64,000 bases of DNA from Candidatus Phosphoribacter baldrii (lineage in GTDB: Bacteria; Actinomycetota; Actinomycetes; Actinomycetales; Dermatophilaceae), in contig JADIZV010000001.1 in the NCBI GenBank assembly GCA_016704565.1, forward strand, positions 744,001 to 808,000, read 5' to 3'. The translations under genes were made by a program, and so were the position numbers. This document shows positions 51,922 to 60,427 of this stretch, in pieces. Numbering within the stretch: the stretch's first letter is position 1; the number at the start of each line of letters is the position of its first letter. The notes under the pieces were generated by a model. The model saw only the letters and a program-made list of their open reading frames with translations, did no database searches and had not been told where the DNA came from.

Positions 51922-52659
51922 TCAGTCGGTCGCTTCGACGACGATGACCGTGACGTTGTCGCGACCGCCGTTGGCGACCGCCGCGTCGACGAGCGCCTGA
52001 GCCGCGGCCTGAACGTCAGCAACCTCGCCCAACAGCGACGCGATCTGCGCGTCGAGCACCTCGTTGGTCAACCCGTCCGAGCAGACGACGAACCGCTCCC
52101 CGACCACGACGGGCAACACCCACGTGTCGGCCACCGGCACCCGATCACGCCCCAGCGAGCGAGTCACTGTATGCCGCAACGGATGCACCCGAGCCTCAGC
52201 ATCCGTGAGGTAGCCCCGATTGACCATCTCCTGAACCTCCGAGTGGTCCACGGTGACCTGGGTCAGTGCGCCCGCGGCATACCGATAGACGCGCGAGTCA
52301 CCGAGGTTGACGATCGCCCACGCGCGGCCGCCGTCCTCCCCCACGACGAGCGCGGCGCCCGTGAGTGTCGTGGCCATCCCCCAGGTGCGCGGGTTGGCGA
52401 TGCCGCTCTGGACGATCCGGTGGTTGGCCTCGGTCAGCTGCGCCACGACGTCGTCAACGGTGAGGTCGGTGCGGTCGGCGAGCTCTCCGAGAGTCGACGC
52501 CGCGATCGCGCTGGCCACCTCGCCGGCCGCGTGCCCGCCCATCCCGTCGGCCACGACGAAGATCGACCCGCGCGCGAACGCCGCGTCCTCGTTGTGCTCG
52601 CGGACCCGGCCCACGTCGGTAGCGAGCCCCACGCGCACCGACCGTCCCGCCTCGGACAT
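51922..52659 (-). CDS. PP2C-type serine/threonine protein phosphatase
   Basis: 245 residues from the ATG at 52659. Metal-binding motifs are complete: TDVGRVREHNEDA, VVADGMGGHAAGE, CSDGLTNEV and the C-terminal GGRDNVTVIVVEA. It removes phosphate from Ser/Thr in protein targets using two Mn/Mg ions. No membrane segment. Convergent with the lipoprotein gene. A likely target class is the Ser/Thr kinase network; no active kinase is in the window. Confidence 0.9.
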   Translation of the reverse strand: MSEAGRSVRVGLATDVGRVREHNEDAAFARGSIFVVADGMGGHAAGEVASAIAASTLGELADRTDLTVDDVVAQLTEANHRIVQSGIANPRTWGMATTLTGAALVVGEDGGRAWAIVNLGDSRVYRYAAGALTQVTVDHSEVQEMVNRGYLTDAEARVHPLRHTVTRSLGRDRVPVADTWVLPVVVGERFVVCSDGLTNEVLDAQIASLLGEVADVQAAAQALVDAAVANGGRDNVTVIVVEATD

Positions 52660-52788
52660 TTCCCTCGCGCCTTCCCGTCGTCCCTCTTCCGTCAGAGGGT
52701 ATGCCGTCCGCTCACCTCCCCGCGCCCCCCTGGTGCGAGGGGGCATCGCGGCATACCGGCCGACGCGACTGGGGCCCCCCAACGAGGG

Positions 52789-54279
52789 TCAGCCGCGGGC
52801 GGCCCACCACTGGCGCAGTCGTGCCTCGGCGGCCTCGGGCCCGATCGGCCCCTCGTCCAGGCGCACGGCGAGCAGGAACTTGTAGGCCTCGCCGAGCACC
52901 GGGCCGGGCTTGATGCCCAGCACCGCCGCGATCTGGTTGCCGTCGAGCTCGGGGCGGATCGCGGCAAGCTCCTCGGCGGCCGCGAGCCGTGCGATGCGGA
53001 CCTCGAGCTCGTCGTAGGTGCGCGCCAGACGGGTCGCCTTGCGGACGTTGCGGGTGGTGCAGTCCGAGCGAGTGAGCAGGTGCAGCCGCCCGAGCAACGG
53101 CCCGGCATCGGTGACATAGCGGCGCACCGCCGAGTCGGTCCACTGCCCCTCGCCGTAACCGTGGAAGCGCAAGTGCAGCTCGACCAGCCGCGCGACATCG
53201 GTGACTTGCGCCTTGTCGTAGCGCATCGCCTTGAGCCGCTTGGTCACCAGCCGCGCGCCGACGAGCTCGTGGTGGTGGAACGACACGCCGCCACCGCTCT
53301 CGAAGGTTCGCGTCGCGGGCTTGCCGATGTCGTGCAGCAGCGCGGCCAGGCGCAGCACGAGGTCGGGCCCGGTCACCACGGGGTATGCCGCGTCCGCCGG
53401 GTTCGTGCGCCCCTCCAGAGCGATCGCCTGCTCGAGGACGATGAGTGAGTGCTCGTAGACGTCCTTGTGCCGGTGGTGCTCGTCGAGCTCCAGGCGCAGG
53501 GCGGGCAGCTCGGGCAGGAAGACCCCGGCTAGGCCGGAGTCGACGAGCAAGGTCAGCCCAGCGCGGGGGTTTGCTGACAGGAGGAGCTTGCTGAACTCGT
53601 CGCGTACCCGCTCCGCCGACACCATGGCGAGGGTGTCGGCGCGGGCGACCATCGCGGCATACACCTCGTCGGCGACGGTGAAACCGAGTTGGCTGGCGAA
53701 CCGGGCGGCGCGCATCATCCGCAGCGGGTCGTCCGCGAAGGATTCCTCCGGCGTGGCCGGGGTGCGCAGCCGGCGGGCGGCGAGGTCGGCCAGGCCGCCA
53801 TGCAGGTCGACGAACTCCAGGCTCGGGAGTGTGAGCGCCATGGCGTTGACCGTGAAGTCGCGCCGGACCAAGTCGTCGGCAAGGCTGCGACCGAAGGCGA
53901 CCTCGGGCTTGCGGGACTGCCGGTCATAGACGTCGGTGCGGTAGGTCGTGATCTCGATGACCGACGGGCCCTTTCGCAGGCCGATGGTGCCGAAGTCGCG
54001 GCCGATCTCCCAGTGCGCGTCAGCCCACCCTCGGATGAGGGCGAGAGTCTGGTCGGGGCTGGCGTCGGTGGTGAAGTCCAGATCCGGCGAGGTGCGCCCG
54101 AGGAAGGCATCGCGCACCGGGCCGCCGACGAGGGCCAGCTCGTGTCCGGCGCCGACGAACCGCTCCCCCAGCTCGGTGAGCAGCCCGAGCTGCGGCGCGA
54201 GCGCGGCGACAGCGGCGCGCAGCAGCGGCGCGGGCGCTGGGGCGCTGGCGCTTGCAGGCACGTCGGGTCGATTCGGCAC
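52789..54279 (-). CDS. cca: CCA tRNA nucleotidyltransferase
   Basis: 496 residues from a GTG at 54279; a TTG at 54288 is possible. The class II nucleotidyltransferase head has LVGGPVRDAFLGRTSPDLDF with the catalytic DxD, then RRDFTVNAMAL and DDPLRMMRAARFASQLGF. An HD domain lies in the C-terminal half (LLHDIGKPATR). It adds or repairs the CCA end of tRNAs. The divergent nudix gene follows as in mycobacteria (pcnA-mutT4). A TAGGCT box is 8 nt upstream. Confidence 0.93.
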   Translation of the reverse strand: MPNRPDVPASASAPAPAPLLRAAVAALAPQLGLLTELGERFVGAGHELALVGGPVRDAFLGRTSPDLDFTTDASPDQTLALIRGWADAHWEIGRDFGTIGLRKGPSVIEITTYRTDVYDRQSRKPEVAFGRSLADDLVRRDFTVNAMALTLPSLEFVDLHGGLADLAARRLRTPATPEESFADDPLRMMRAARFASQLGFTVADEVYAAMVARADTLAMVSAERVRDEFSKLLLSANPRAGLTLLVDSGLAGVFLPELPALRLELDEHHRHKDVYEHSLIVLEQAIALEGRTNPADAAYPVVTGPDLVLRLAALLHDIGKPATRTFESGGGVSFHHHELVGARLVTKRLKAMRYDKAQVTDVARLVELHLRFHGYGEGQWTDSAVRRYVTDAGPLLGRLHLLTRSDCTTRNVRKATRLARTYDELEVRIARLAAAEELAAIRPELDGNQIAAVLGIKPGPVLGEAYKFLLAVRLDEGPIGPEAAEARLRQWWAARG

Positions 54280-54406
54280 GACCGACAAGCCTATCCCGTA
54301 TGCCGTCCGCCCGCCCCGGCCTCGGCCATCAGGTTGAGGGGTTGGAACTGCTCACGTGGGCTCGGTCGCCGTGTTTGGACGGAATCTGGGGCCCGCTCGT
54401 CGGACT

Positions 54407-54534
54407 TCATCGGTGGGTGTGAGGAATTCGGGGCCAACCGGTGCCCCCAACGCCGACTTCATCGGTGGGTGTGAGGAACTCGGGGCCAACCGGTGCCCCT
54501 AGCCCCGACTTCATCGGTGGGTGTGAGGGTTTCC
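54407..54534. repeat. 52-bp-period tandem repeat, array B (three copies)
   Basis: TGTGAGG starts at 54418, 54470 and 54522, exactly 52 bp apart; the first two units are almost identical. The final copy changes to TGTGAGGGTTTCC, as the final copy of array A also does. It lies in the divergent cca-nudix gap. Confidence 0.8.
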
Positions 54535-54596
54535 GAGAGGAGCAGGAGGTGAGCCGTCGGCGGTGTGGGACGGCATACCTGCTGAGCGTGGGCGTT

Positions 54597-54602
54597 TAGA
54601 GT
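54597..54602 (+). promoter_or_regulatory. -10 element of the nudix gene (leaderless)
   Basis: TAGAGT ends 6 nt before the GTG at 54609. Confidence 0.45.
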
Positions 54603-54608
54603 GGACGG

Positions 54609-55094
54609 GTGAGCACCGCGGCCCCCCTCCCCGTCAACCCGGGCCGTCGGCTGCCCTGGGTGGAGGAGCGTTCGGCGGGCGGTGTGGTCGTCGACGTGCA
54701 CGAAGGATCGGCCCGGATTGCGGTCATTGCCCGGCGAAACCGCGCCGGCCGGGTCGAATGGTGCCTCCCCAAGGGTCACATCGAGCCTGGCGAGACGCTC
54801 CCCGAGACGGCCGCGCGCGAAGTTGCCGAAGAGACCGGCATCACCGGCCGGGTGCTCGCCGAGCTGGGCACGATCGACTATTGGTTCGCGACCGGCGACA
54901 AGCGGGTGCACAAGTTCGTCCACCACTACCTGCTCGAGGCCACCGGTGGTGAGCTCACCATCGAGAACGACCCCGACCAGGAGGCCATCGACGTCGCCTG
55001 GTTCCGACTCGACGAGGTCCACCAGCACCTCACGTTCCCCAACGAACGGCGGATCGCCAAGGTCGCCTGGGAGCGTCTGGCAGGCACCGCGTGA
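54609..55094 (+). CDS. Nudix hydrolase (MutT4-like position)
   Basis: 161 residues with an intact Nudix box (GHIEPGETLPETAAREVAEE then TG). The fold covers nearly the whole protein. Such enzymes hydrolyse nucleoside diphosphate derivatives; the exact substrate cannot be read. In mycobacteria the gene at this place is mutT4. The GTG is 6 nt after TAGAGT (leaderless). Its stop overlaps the DUF6049 start (GTGA). Confidence 0.88.
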   Translation: MSTAAPLPVNPGRRLPWVEERSAGGVVVDVHEGSARIAVIARRNRAGRVEWCLPKGHIEPGETLPETAAREVAEETGITGRVLAELGTIDYWFATGDKRVHKFVHHYLLEATGGELTIENDPDQEAIDVAWFRLDEVHQHLTFPNERRIAKVAWERLAGTA

Positions 55095-57478
55095 GGCTGG
55101 CGGCCCGGGTCGTCGCGCTCGTCGCCGCCGCGTGTGGCTCGCTCGCAGTCCCCGGTATGCCGCCCGCCACCGCCTCGCCCGCCTCCCCTGTCACTGCCTC
55201 ACCTCCCGCGTCCCCGGCCTCGGACACCTTCTCCGCCGCATCGGCCTTCCCTGTGGCCCGGCGAGCGCCCTCGACCTCCGCTCTCAGCACACCCGACCTC
55301 GACCCGGGGTCGGCCGTCATCACCCTCGACAGCATCACTCCCGCCGTCCTCAAACCCGGCGACCCCCTGCTCGTCACCGGGAGCGTCGGCCCCCCCTCGG
55401 CCCCGGGCGCCGCAACCACGACGCCCTCCGCAACCACGACGCCCTCCGCCACCACGGCACCCAACTCGCTCGATGACCAACCGGCCGTCATTCGGCTGGT
55501 TCGGAGCCGGATCGCCCTCGCCACCCGATCAGAGGTCGACGACTGGGCGGCGAGCACCGGCCCGGCGCAGGGAACGGAACTGGCACGGCATACCCTCGAC
55601 CCGACCGGACCAGGCGGGCAGGTGCCGTTCCGGCTCACCGCTCCTGCAGAAGACCTGCGACTCCCGCGGGCCTACGGAGCCATTCCTATCGCCGTCGAGG
55701 TGCTGAGCGCGCGCGGGACGAGCATCGCCGTGATCCGCACCTTCGTCGGCTGGCAGCGGTCCAAGGACTACGTCCCGTTGGCGCTCGCCTGGCTCTTGCC
55801 GGTTACCCTCGCGCCCGACCCAGCCCTGTCCGCCACGGCTGCGGCCGCGCGAACCTCCGCCTGGGACAATCAAGTTGGTCCCACGTCTCATCTCACCGCC
55901 CTGCTGTCTGCCACGGCCGCCCACACCGTCGGGTATGCCGTTGACCCCGCCGTTTTGGGCCCCGTCGGCCAGGCCAATTCCCAGGATCCCGCCGACCCTG
56001 CCGACTCCATCCGAGCGGGGTTCGAGCAGGCTTTGCGCGCGGCGTCGGCCCGTCATCCGGTCTTCGCTGTGCCGTATGCCGACCCCGACCTCGGCGCGCT
56101 CACCTCTCCCGCACTGCCTGCCGACACGGCCTCCCGGGCGACCGCGTTCCTGCACGACCTGGTCGGCGGGAGCGGTCTCCTGTCCCAGCGAGGGGTCACC
56201 GTGGCCGGCACCCTCGCCTGGCCTGCGGATGGCACGTTGCCGCAGGGACGGGAAGCGGCGCTGCGGACGGCATACGGAGCCAGCCTTGATGCCATCCTCG
56301 TCTCGGCGGGGGCGACCGATCCGACCGCACGCCTGACCCCGCCGACGGCCGGTCTGGCCCCGCTGCAGACCCCGGTCCTGCGGTGGGACGACCGGCTCAG
56401 CGGGCTCGTCAGCGGCCTGCGGACACCGAGCGACGGCCTTCTGGCGGGTCAGCAGTTCATCGCCCAGACCGTCGCCCTGCTCGGTGAACGGCCGTCGATC
56501 GCCCGGACCTTCCTCGTGGTTCCCCCGCGAGGGTTCGATGCGACCGTTGCCCCCGAGGTCATGTCGCGCTTCCTCGACGCCACCGCCCAAGTGCCCTGGG
56601 TGCGAACCGTCAGCTGCGACAGCGCCTTGCGACCCGGGCCCGGACTCGACGCCGCTCCCCCGTTGCCCACTGCCCCCGAGGACCCGTCCACCCCGGTGAC
56701 TCGCGCGGGAGTTCCGAGCGCTGGCAACGGAACTGGCTCCGGAACTGGCTCCGGAACCGGCGCTGGATCTGGCTCTGGAACTGGCTCTGGGCTCGATGCC
56801 TCGCGCCTGACTCGAATCCTCGACCAGCGCGCCACGATCACTGCTTTGGCCGAGCTCTTGGGCAGTGATAGCCCGACTATCGCGCGCCTCACTGACCTGC
56901 CCGCACAGGTGACGAGCACCCGGTGGCGCGCGGACCCAGCCGGTCGCGACGTCGTGCTAGGCGAGCTTGAGCAGGCCACCGCGACCCTGACCTACGGGGT
57001 GACAGTCACCCCGCAGACGACGAACTTCCTTGCCGATGAAGGGGTTCTGCAACTGACCGTGGTCAACTCCCTCGATGAACCAGTGACGGGCGTGCGGGCG
57101 GTCCTCGCGCCGGGCAACGGTCGCCTCGTCGTCATCGAACCCGGCGCGCCCGTGGACATCGCGGCCCATGCCAAAGCCACCGTGTCGGTCCGCCTGGCCG
57201 CCGTCGCCCAAGGTCTCGTTCCGGTCAACGCCTGGGTGACGACAGCGAGCGGCACGCGGATCGGCTCGGTCCAACAACTCACCATCCGAGCCGCACCTCC
57301 GGGCGCGTGGCTCTATGTCGGCATGGGCGGGCTGTTCGCCCTGGTGCTCATCGCAGGCGTCGTCCGTGCGGTGCGACGGCCACCGCGTCAGGTCGTCGAC
57401 ACCCGTGGCTTGGACCCGGTCGATCCCACTCCCGAGGAGCCGCTCGTGGCACCCGTCGAGCGGCAGACCGCACCGTAG
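55091..57478 (+). CDS. DUF6049-type exported membrane protein
   Basis: 795 residues: an N-terminal signal segment, a long Thr/Pro/Ala-rich external domain and one C-terminal membrane helix (LYVGMGGLFALVLIAGVVRAV) followed by a short basic tail. A Gly/Ser/Thr linker of GTGSGTGSG type lies near residue 545-565. It matches the position and design of the conserved exported protein between mutT4 and the MurJ-pseudokinase gene in mycobacteria; biochemical role unknown, probably in envelope assembly. GTG start overlaps the nudix stop. Confidence 0.8.
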   Translation: MRLAARVVALVAAACGSLAVPGMPPATASPASPVTASPPASPASDTFSAASAFPVARRAPSTSALSTPDLDPGSAVITLDSITPAVLKPGDPLLVTGSVGPPSAPGAATTTPSATTTPSATTAPNSLDDQPAVIRLVRSRIALATRSEVDDWAASTGPAQGTELARHTLDPTGPGGQVPFRLTAPAEDLRLPRAYGAIPIAVEVLSARGTSIAVIRTFVGWQRSKDYVPLALAWLLPVTLAPDPALSATAAAARTSAWDNQVGPTSHLTALLSATAAHTVGYAVDPAVLGPVGQANSQDPADPADSIRAGFEQALRAASARHPVFAVPYADPDLGALTSPALPADTASRATAFLHDLVGGSGLLSQRGVTVAGTLAWPADGTLPQGREAALRTAYGASLDAILVSAGATDPTARLTPPTAGLAPLQTPVLRWDDRLSGLVSGLRTPSDGLLAGQQFIAQTVALLGERPSIARTFLVVPPRGFDATVAPEVMSRFLDATAQVPWVRTVSCDSALRPGPGLDAAPPLPTAPEDPSTPVTRAGVPSAGNGTGSGTGSGTGAGSGSGTGSGLDASRLTRILDQRATITALAELLGSDSPTIARLTDLPAQVTSTRWRADPAGRDVVLGELEQATATLTYGVTVTPQTTNFLADEGVLQLTVVNSLDEPVTGVRAVLAPGNGRLVVIEPGAPVDIAAHAKATVSVRLAAVAQGLVPVNAWVTTASGTRIGSVQQLTIRAAPPGAWLYVGMGGLFALVLIAGVVRAVRRPPRQVVDTRGLDPVDPTPEEPLVAPVERQTAP

Positions 57479-57547
57479 GATGTGGCCAAACCGCACTGAC
57501 AGCGGGTCTGACCGCGGGATGGCCCCGAGGCGAGGGAGGGAGCGGCC

Positions 57548-59722
57548 GTGCACCAGATCGGTCCGGGCACCCTGATCGCCGGTCGGTATGCCGTGTCCCA
57601 CCGGATCCAGCAGCACCCGCGGTGGGAGCGCTGGGCGGCGCAGGACACCCCCTCCGGGCGCAGTGTCGTCGTGCTGGCCTTCCCGGGCGACACCCCCGCC
57701 GCAGCTGCTGCGATCGATGCTGCGCGCCGGGCCGCCGGAGTGGCCGACCCGCGACTTGTCCGAGTGCTCGACGTCGTGCCGGGCGACGGCGACACCGGGA
57801 CCGCGACGGTGTCGGCGATCATCGAAGAGCCGGTCGAGCGCGCCCAAACCCTCACCCGGATCCTCGGTCAAGGCGGCCTTCCGGCCGACGAGGCCCGCAG
57901 GATCACCGGCGAAACGGCGACCGCGCTGGAAGCCGCTGCGGCCCGTGGCTTGCGCCATATTGTGCTCACCCCCCGCAACGTGCTGATCCTTCCGGACGGC
58001 TCGGTGCGGGTTCGTGGGGTCGCCGTCGAGGCCGCGCTGCTCGGCCTGGAAGAGACCCCCGCTGCCGTCGCCTCGCGGCTTGATGCGCGTGCGCTCGTGG
58101 GCATCGGGTATGCCGCCCTCACCGGACGGTGGCCCCTGACCGGTCCCGACTCAGGGTTGCCCAGCGCCCCCCGGGTGGGCAGCGCTGTGGTCGCCGCTGA
58201 CGAGTTGGCAGCTGACGTGTGTCCGGATCTTGACCGGCTCGCTCGGCTCACCCTCATCGAAGGAGCCGGTCCGATCACGGCCACCGAGGTTCGTTCCGCC
58301 CTCCGGCCCTGGGCGTCCTCCCCCACGATCGATCTGTGGGGCGACCGTGCGGCTGGGGGCGCACCCGACCGGGGCGTGACTGTTCGCACGGGCGCATCCA
58401 ACGCAACCGGCGCACCGACTGCGACCGGAGCGTCGGGCGGCGACGGCTCTTCCACCGGGCCGACGGGAGTCAGGTCGGGCGATGGTGCGCCTGGCCGATC
58501 GGGCGGTCCCAGCTCGACAGGGTCGTCCTCGGAAACCCTTGCAGGGCAAGGGGTTTCGGGTCATTCTGGTCGTGTCGATAAGAACGACAGCGGGGGCGGA
58601 GCGGGGACCGACGCTCCGGCGTCCGCCGCGGCCAGCACTGGCGCCAACGCCGGCGCGGCAGCAGCCGTAGTGACCGCCGCGGTCGCACGCGGCGTTCGGG
58701 GGTTCGGCTCCGCGTTGGGTGCTGCCGGTGCGGCGGCAGCCGCAGCGACGACCCGGATCGGTGAACGGGCGCGGCATACAGCGGGGCGAGTCTCGGCCAG
58801 AGGCGAGTCTGCAACCTTGGACGCGGGTGTCGGGGCTGACTCCCCGGCGCCGATGCCGGACGGCCCACCGGCCGGAGAGGGCGGGCCGGAGTCCGTTGGG
58901 CTTCAGCGAGAGCGGCGCGGGAGAGGTGACGGGACGCGATCCGCGGCTGACTCAACCCGCCTCAACGTTCTGGCCAGACCACACCGGCAGCCGGAGTTCT
59001 ACCTCGAAGACGCGACCCTGGCAGCCGTGCTCGCCGGTGGTCAGGCGCCGCTGGAGGACCCCGTCCCGCTCGTCCCCAGCCCCGGGGAGATGGGGCGCGG
59101 GGAGTCGCGCCTGGCCCTGATGATCGTTGCTGGGCTTGTCGTCTTCCTCGCCCTCTTGGGGATCTGGGGCTTGCCGCGACTGTCCGTTGCGACCCCCAGT
59201 GCGCGTCCCGCCGCGTCGGCAACCGGGTCCGTTGGTGCGTCTAGCGCGACGGGGGCAGCGACCGGGGGTGTTCAGACTCCCCTCACCCCGGTGGCGATCA
59301 CCGGAGCGGCGATGCTGGATGCGACGTCCGGACAGGTGAACTCGAGCTCTGCTGGGCGAGCCCATGATGGCAAGGCCGACACGATGTGGCGCTCCGGGTG
59401 GTATGCCTCGGACAAGTTCGGCGGACTCAATGTTCCCGGCGTCGGCCTCATCCTTGACCTGGGGCAACAGACCGAGGTGCGGCAGGTGGCCGTCACCCTG
59501 CCGGTCGCCCAAGACGTCACGGTCTATCTCGCCAACCGGGCATCGGTCGAGGGCGCGACCGTCGTGGGGTCCAGTGCGGGGCGCACCGGCACGCTCGTGT
59601 TTGACCTGCCGGCCGGACCGGTGGCCAGCGGTCAGCTCGTCATCGTCTTTGTCACCAAGCTCGGCCCGGACGGCAGCGGCCGGTTCCGCGCCCAGGTGGC
59701 CGAAGTCGCGGTGAGCCGGTGA
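57548..59722 (+). CDS. Membrane pseudokinase with C-terminal discoidin-like domain
   Basis: 724 residues. The N-terminal kinase-like domain (1-260) lacks the catalytic features: the HRD loop reads LRHIVLTPRNVLI and no DFG is seen (VRVRGVAVEAALL). A long low-complexity region (about 280-480) and one membrane helix (ALMIVAGLVVFLALLGIWGL, about 520-541) follow. The external end (about 590-724) is a beta-rich F5/8C-like domain (VNSSSAGRAHDGKADTMWRS). In mycobacteria the equivalent pseudokinase is fused to MurJ; here no MurJ part exists. GGGAGG precedes the GTG. Stop overlaps sigM. Confidence 0.82.
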   Translation: MHQIGPGTLIAGRYAVSHRIQQHPRWERWAAQDTPSGRSVVVLAFPGDTPAAAAAIDAARRAAGVADPRLVRVLDVVPGDGDTGTATVSAIIEEPVERAQTLTRILGQGGLPADEARRITGETATALEAAAARGLRHIVLTPRNVLILPDGSVRVRGVAVEAALLGLEETPAAVASRLDARALVGIGYAALTGRWPLTGPDSGLPSAPRVGSAVVAADELAADVCPDLDRLARLTLIEGAGPITATEVRSALRPWASSPTIDLWGDRAAGGAPDRGVTVRTGASNATGAPTATGASGGDGSSTGPTGVRSGDGAPGRSGGPSSTGSSSETLAGQGVSGHSGRVDKNDSGGGAGTDAPASAAASTGANAGAAAAVVTAAVARGVRGFGSALGAAGAAAAAATTRIGERARHTAGRVSARGESATLDAGVGADSPAPMPDGPPAGEGGPESVGLQRERRGRGDGTRSAADSTRLNVLARPHRQPEFYLEDATLAAVLAGGQAPLEDPVPLVPSPGEMGRGESRLALMIVAGLVVFLALLGIWGLPRLSVATPSARPAASATGSVGASSATGAATGGVQTPLTPVAITGAAMLDATSGQVNSSSAGRAHDGKADTMWRSGWYASDKFGGLNVPGVGLILDLGQQTEVRQVAVTLPVAQDVTVYLANRASVEGATVVGSSAGRTGTLVFDLPAGPVASGQLVIVFVTKLGPDGSGRFRAQVAEVAVSR

Positions 59723-60261
59723 CGGGGGTCCGCGCGCTGACCGATCGGTCGGATGCCGAGTTGCTTGCCGCCCACTGCGCCGGTGACCCGGACGCCTTCG
59801 GCGAGATCTTCCGACGGCACAAGGACCGGATGTGGGCGGTCGCTGTCCGGGTGTGTGGTGACCGGGAGCTCGCGGCGGACTGCGTGCAGGACGGGTTCAT
59901 CGCGGCATACCGGCGGGCTAGCTCGTTCCGGGGGGAGTCCGCGGTGACGACCTGGTTGCACCGCATTGTCGTCAACGCCTGCCTGGATCGGTTGCGCCGC
60001 GCCCGGCCGACCAGCCCGCTCCCGGATCACGAGTTGTGGGACGGGGCCGACTCACACGGGAGCACCGAAGTGCGCCTGGATGTGCGGGCGGCGCTGGATC
60101 GTCTCCCCGAGGGTCAACGGGCCGCGCTCGTCCTCGTCGACATGCATGGACTGTCCGTCGCCGAGACGGCCCAGATCCTCGGCGTGGCCGAGGGAACGGT
60201 CAAGTCGCGCTGTGCGCGTGGCCGGGAGGCCATGGCCCAGTGGTTGGGGATCCGGCCATGA
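59719..60261 (+). CDS. sigM: ECF sigma factor, SigM-like
   Basis: 180 residues. Region 2 includes ELAADCVQDGFIAAYRRASS then FRGESAVTTWLHRIVVNACLD; region 4 is LPEGQRAALVLVDMHGLSVA then ETAQILGVAEGTVKSR. Position between the pseudokinase and the anti-sigma/trxB genes matches mycobacterial sigM. It directs RNA polymerase to stress promoters. GTG start overlaps the previous stop in GTGA. Confidence 0.92.
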   Translation: MTGVRALTDRSDAELLAAHCAGDPDAFGEIFRRHKDRMWAVAVRVCGDRELAADCVQDGFIAAYRRASSFRGESAVTTWLHRIVVNACLDRLRRARPTSPLPDHELWDGADSHGSTEVRLDVRAALDRLPEGQRAALVLVDMHGLSVAETAQILGVAEGTVKSRCARGREAMAQWLGIRP

Positions 60262-60320
60262 TCCTGGTTCGTATGCCGTGCCCCACCACGTCGCGGGCCG
60301 GCAACGCGGGCGGTGGGTGG

Positions 60321-60348
60321 GGGAACCGCGCCCCGGTCAGGGGCGTCC
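60321..60348 (+). promoter_or_regulatory. SigM-type ECF promoter before the anti-sigma gene
   Basis: GGGAACC (60321-60327), a 16-nt spacer and CGTCC (60344-60348). This is the form reported for mycobacterial SigM promoters (GGGAACC-N16-CGTC). It sits 80 bp upstream of the anti-sigma start and just downstream of sigM, as expected for autoregulation. Confidence 0.7.
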
Positions 60349-60427
60349 TACCCGTGACGTTGCTGCCCGGGACCGGGCCGGTCCGTCGGGGGGCGGGCCA
60401 CGTGAGCACTATGCCAAGGGAGCACTG

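Noticed and set aside
54407..54534. 52-bp repeats considered as a short CRISPR
   Set aside because: The sequence between cores is itself repeated, and no cas gene is nearby.
59966..60427. N-terminal extension of the anti-sigma protein overlapping sigM
   Set aside because: The extension is out-of-frame sigM sequence; the ATG at 60428 has AGGGAG and lies downstream of the SigM-type promoter.
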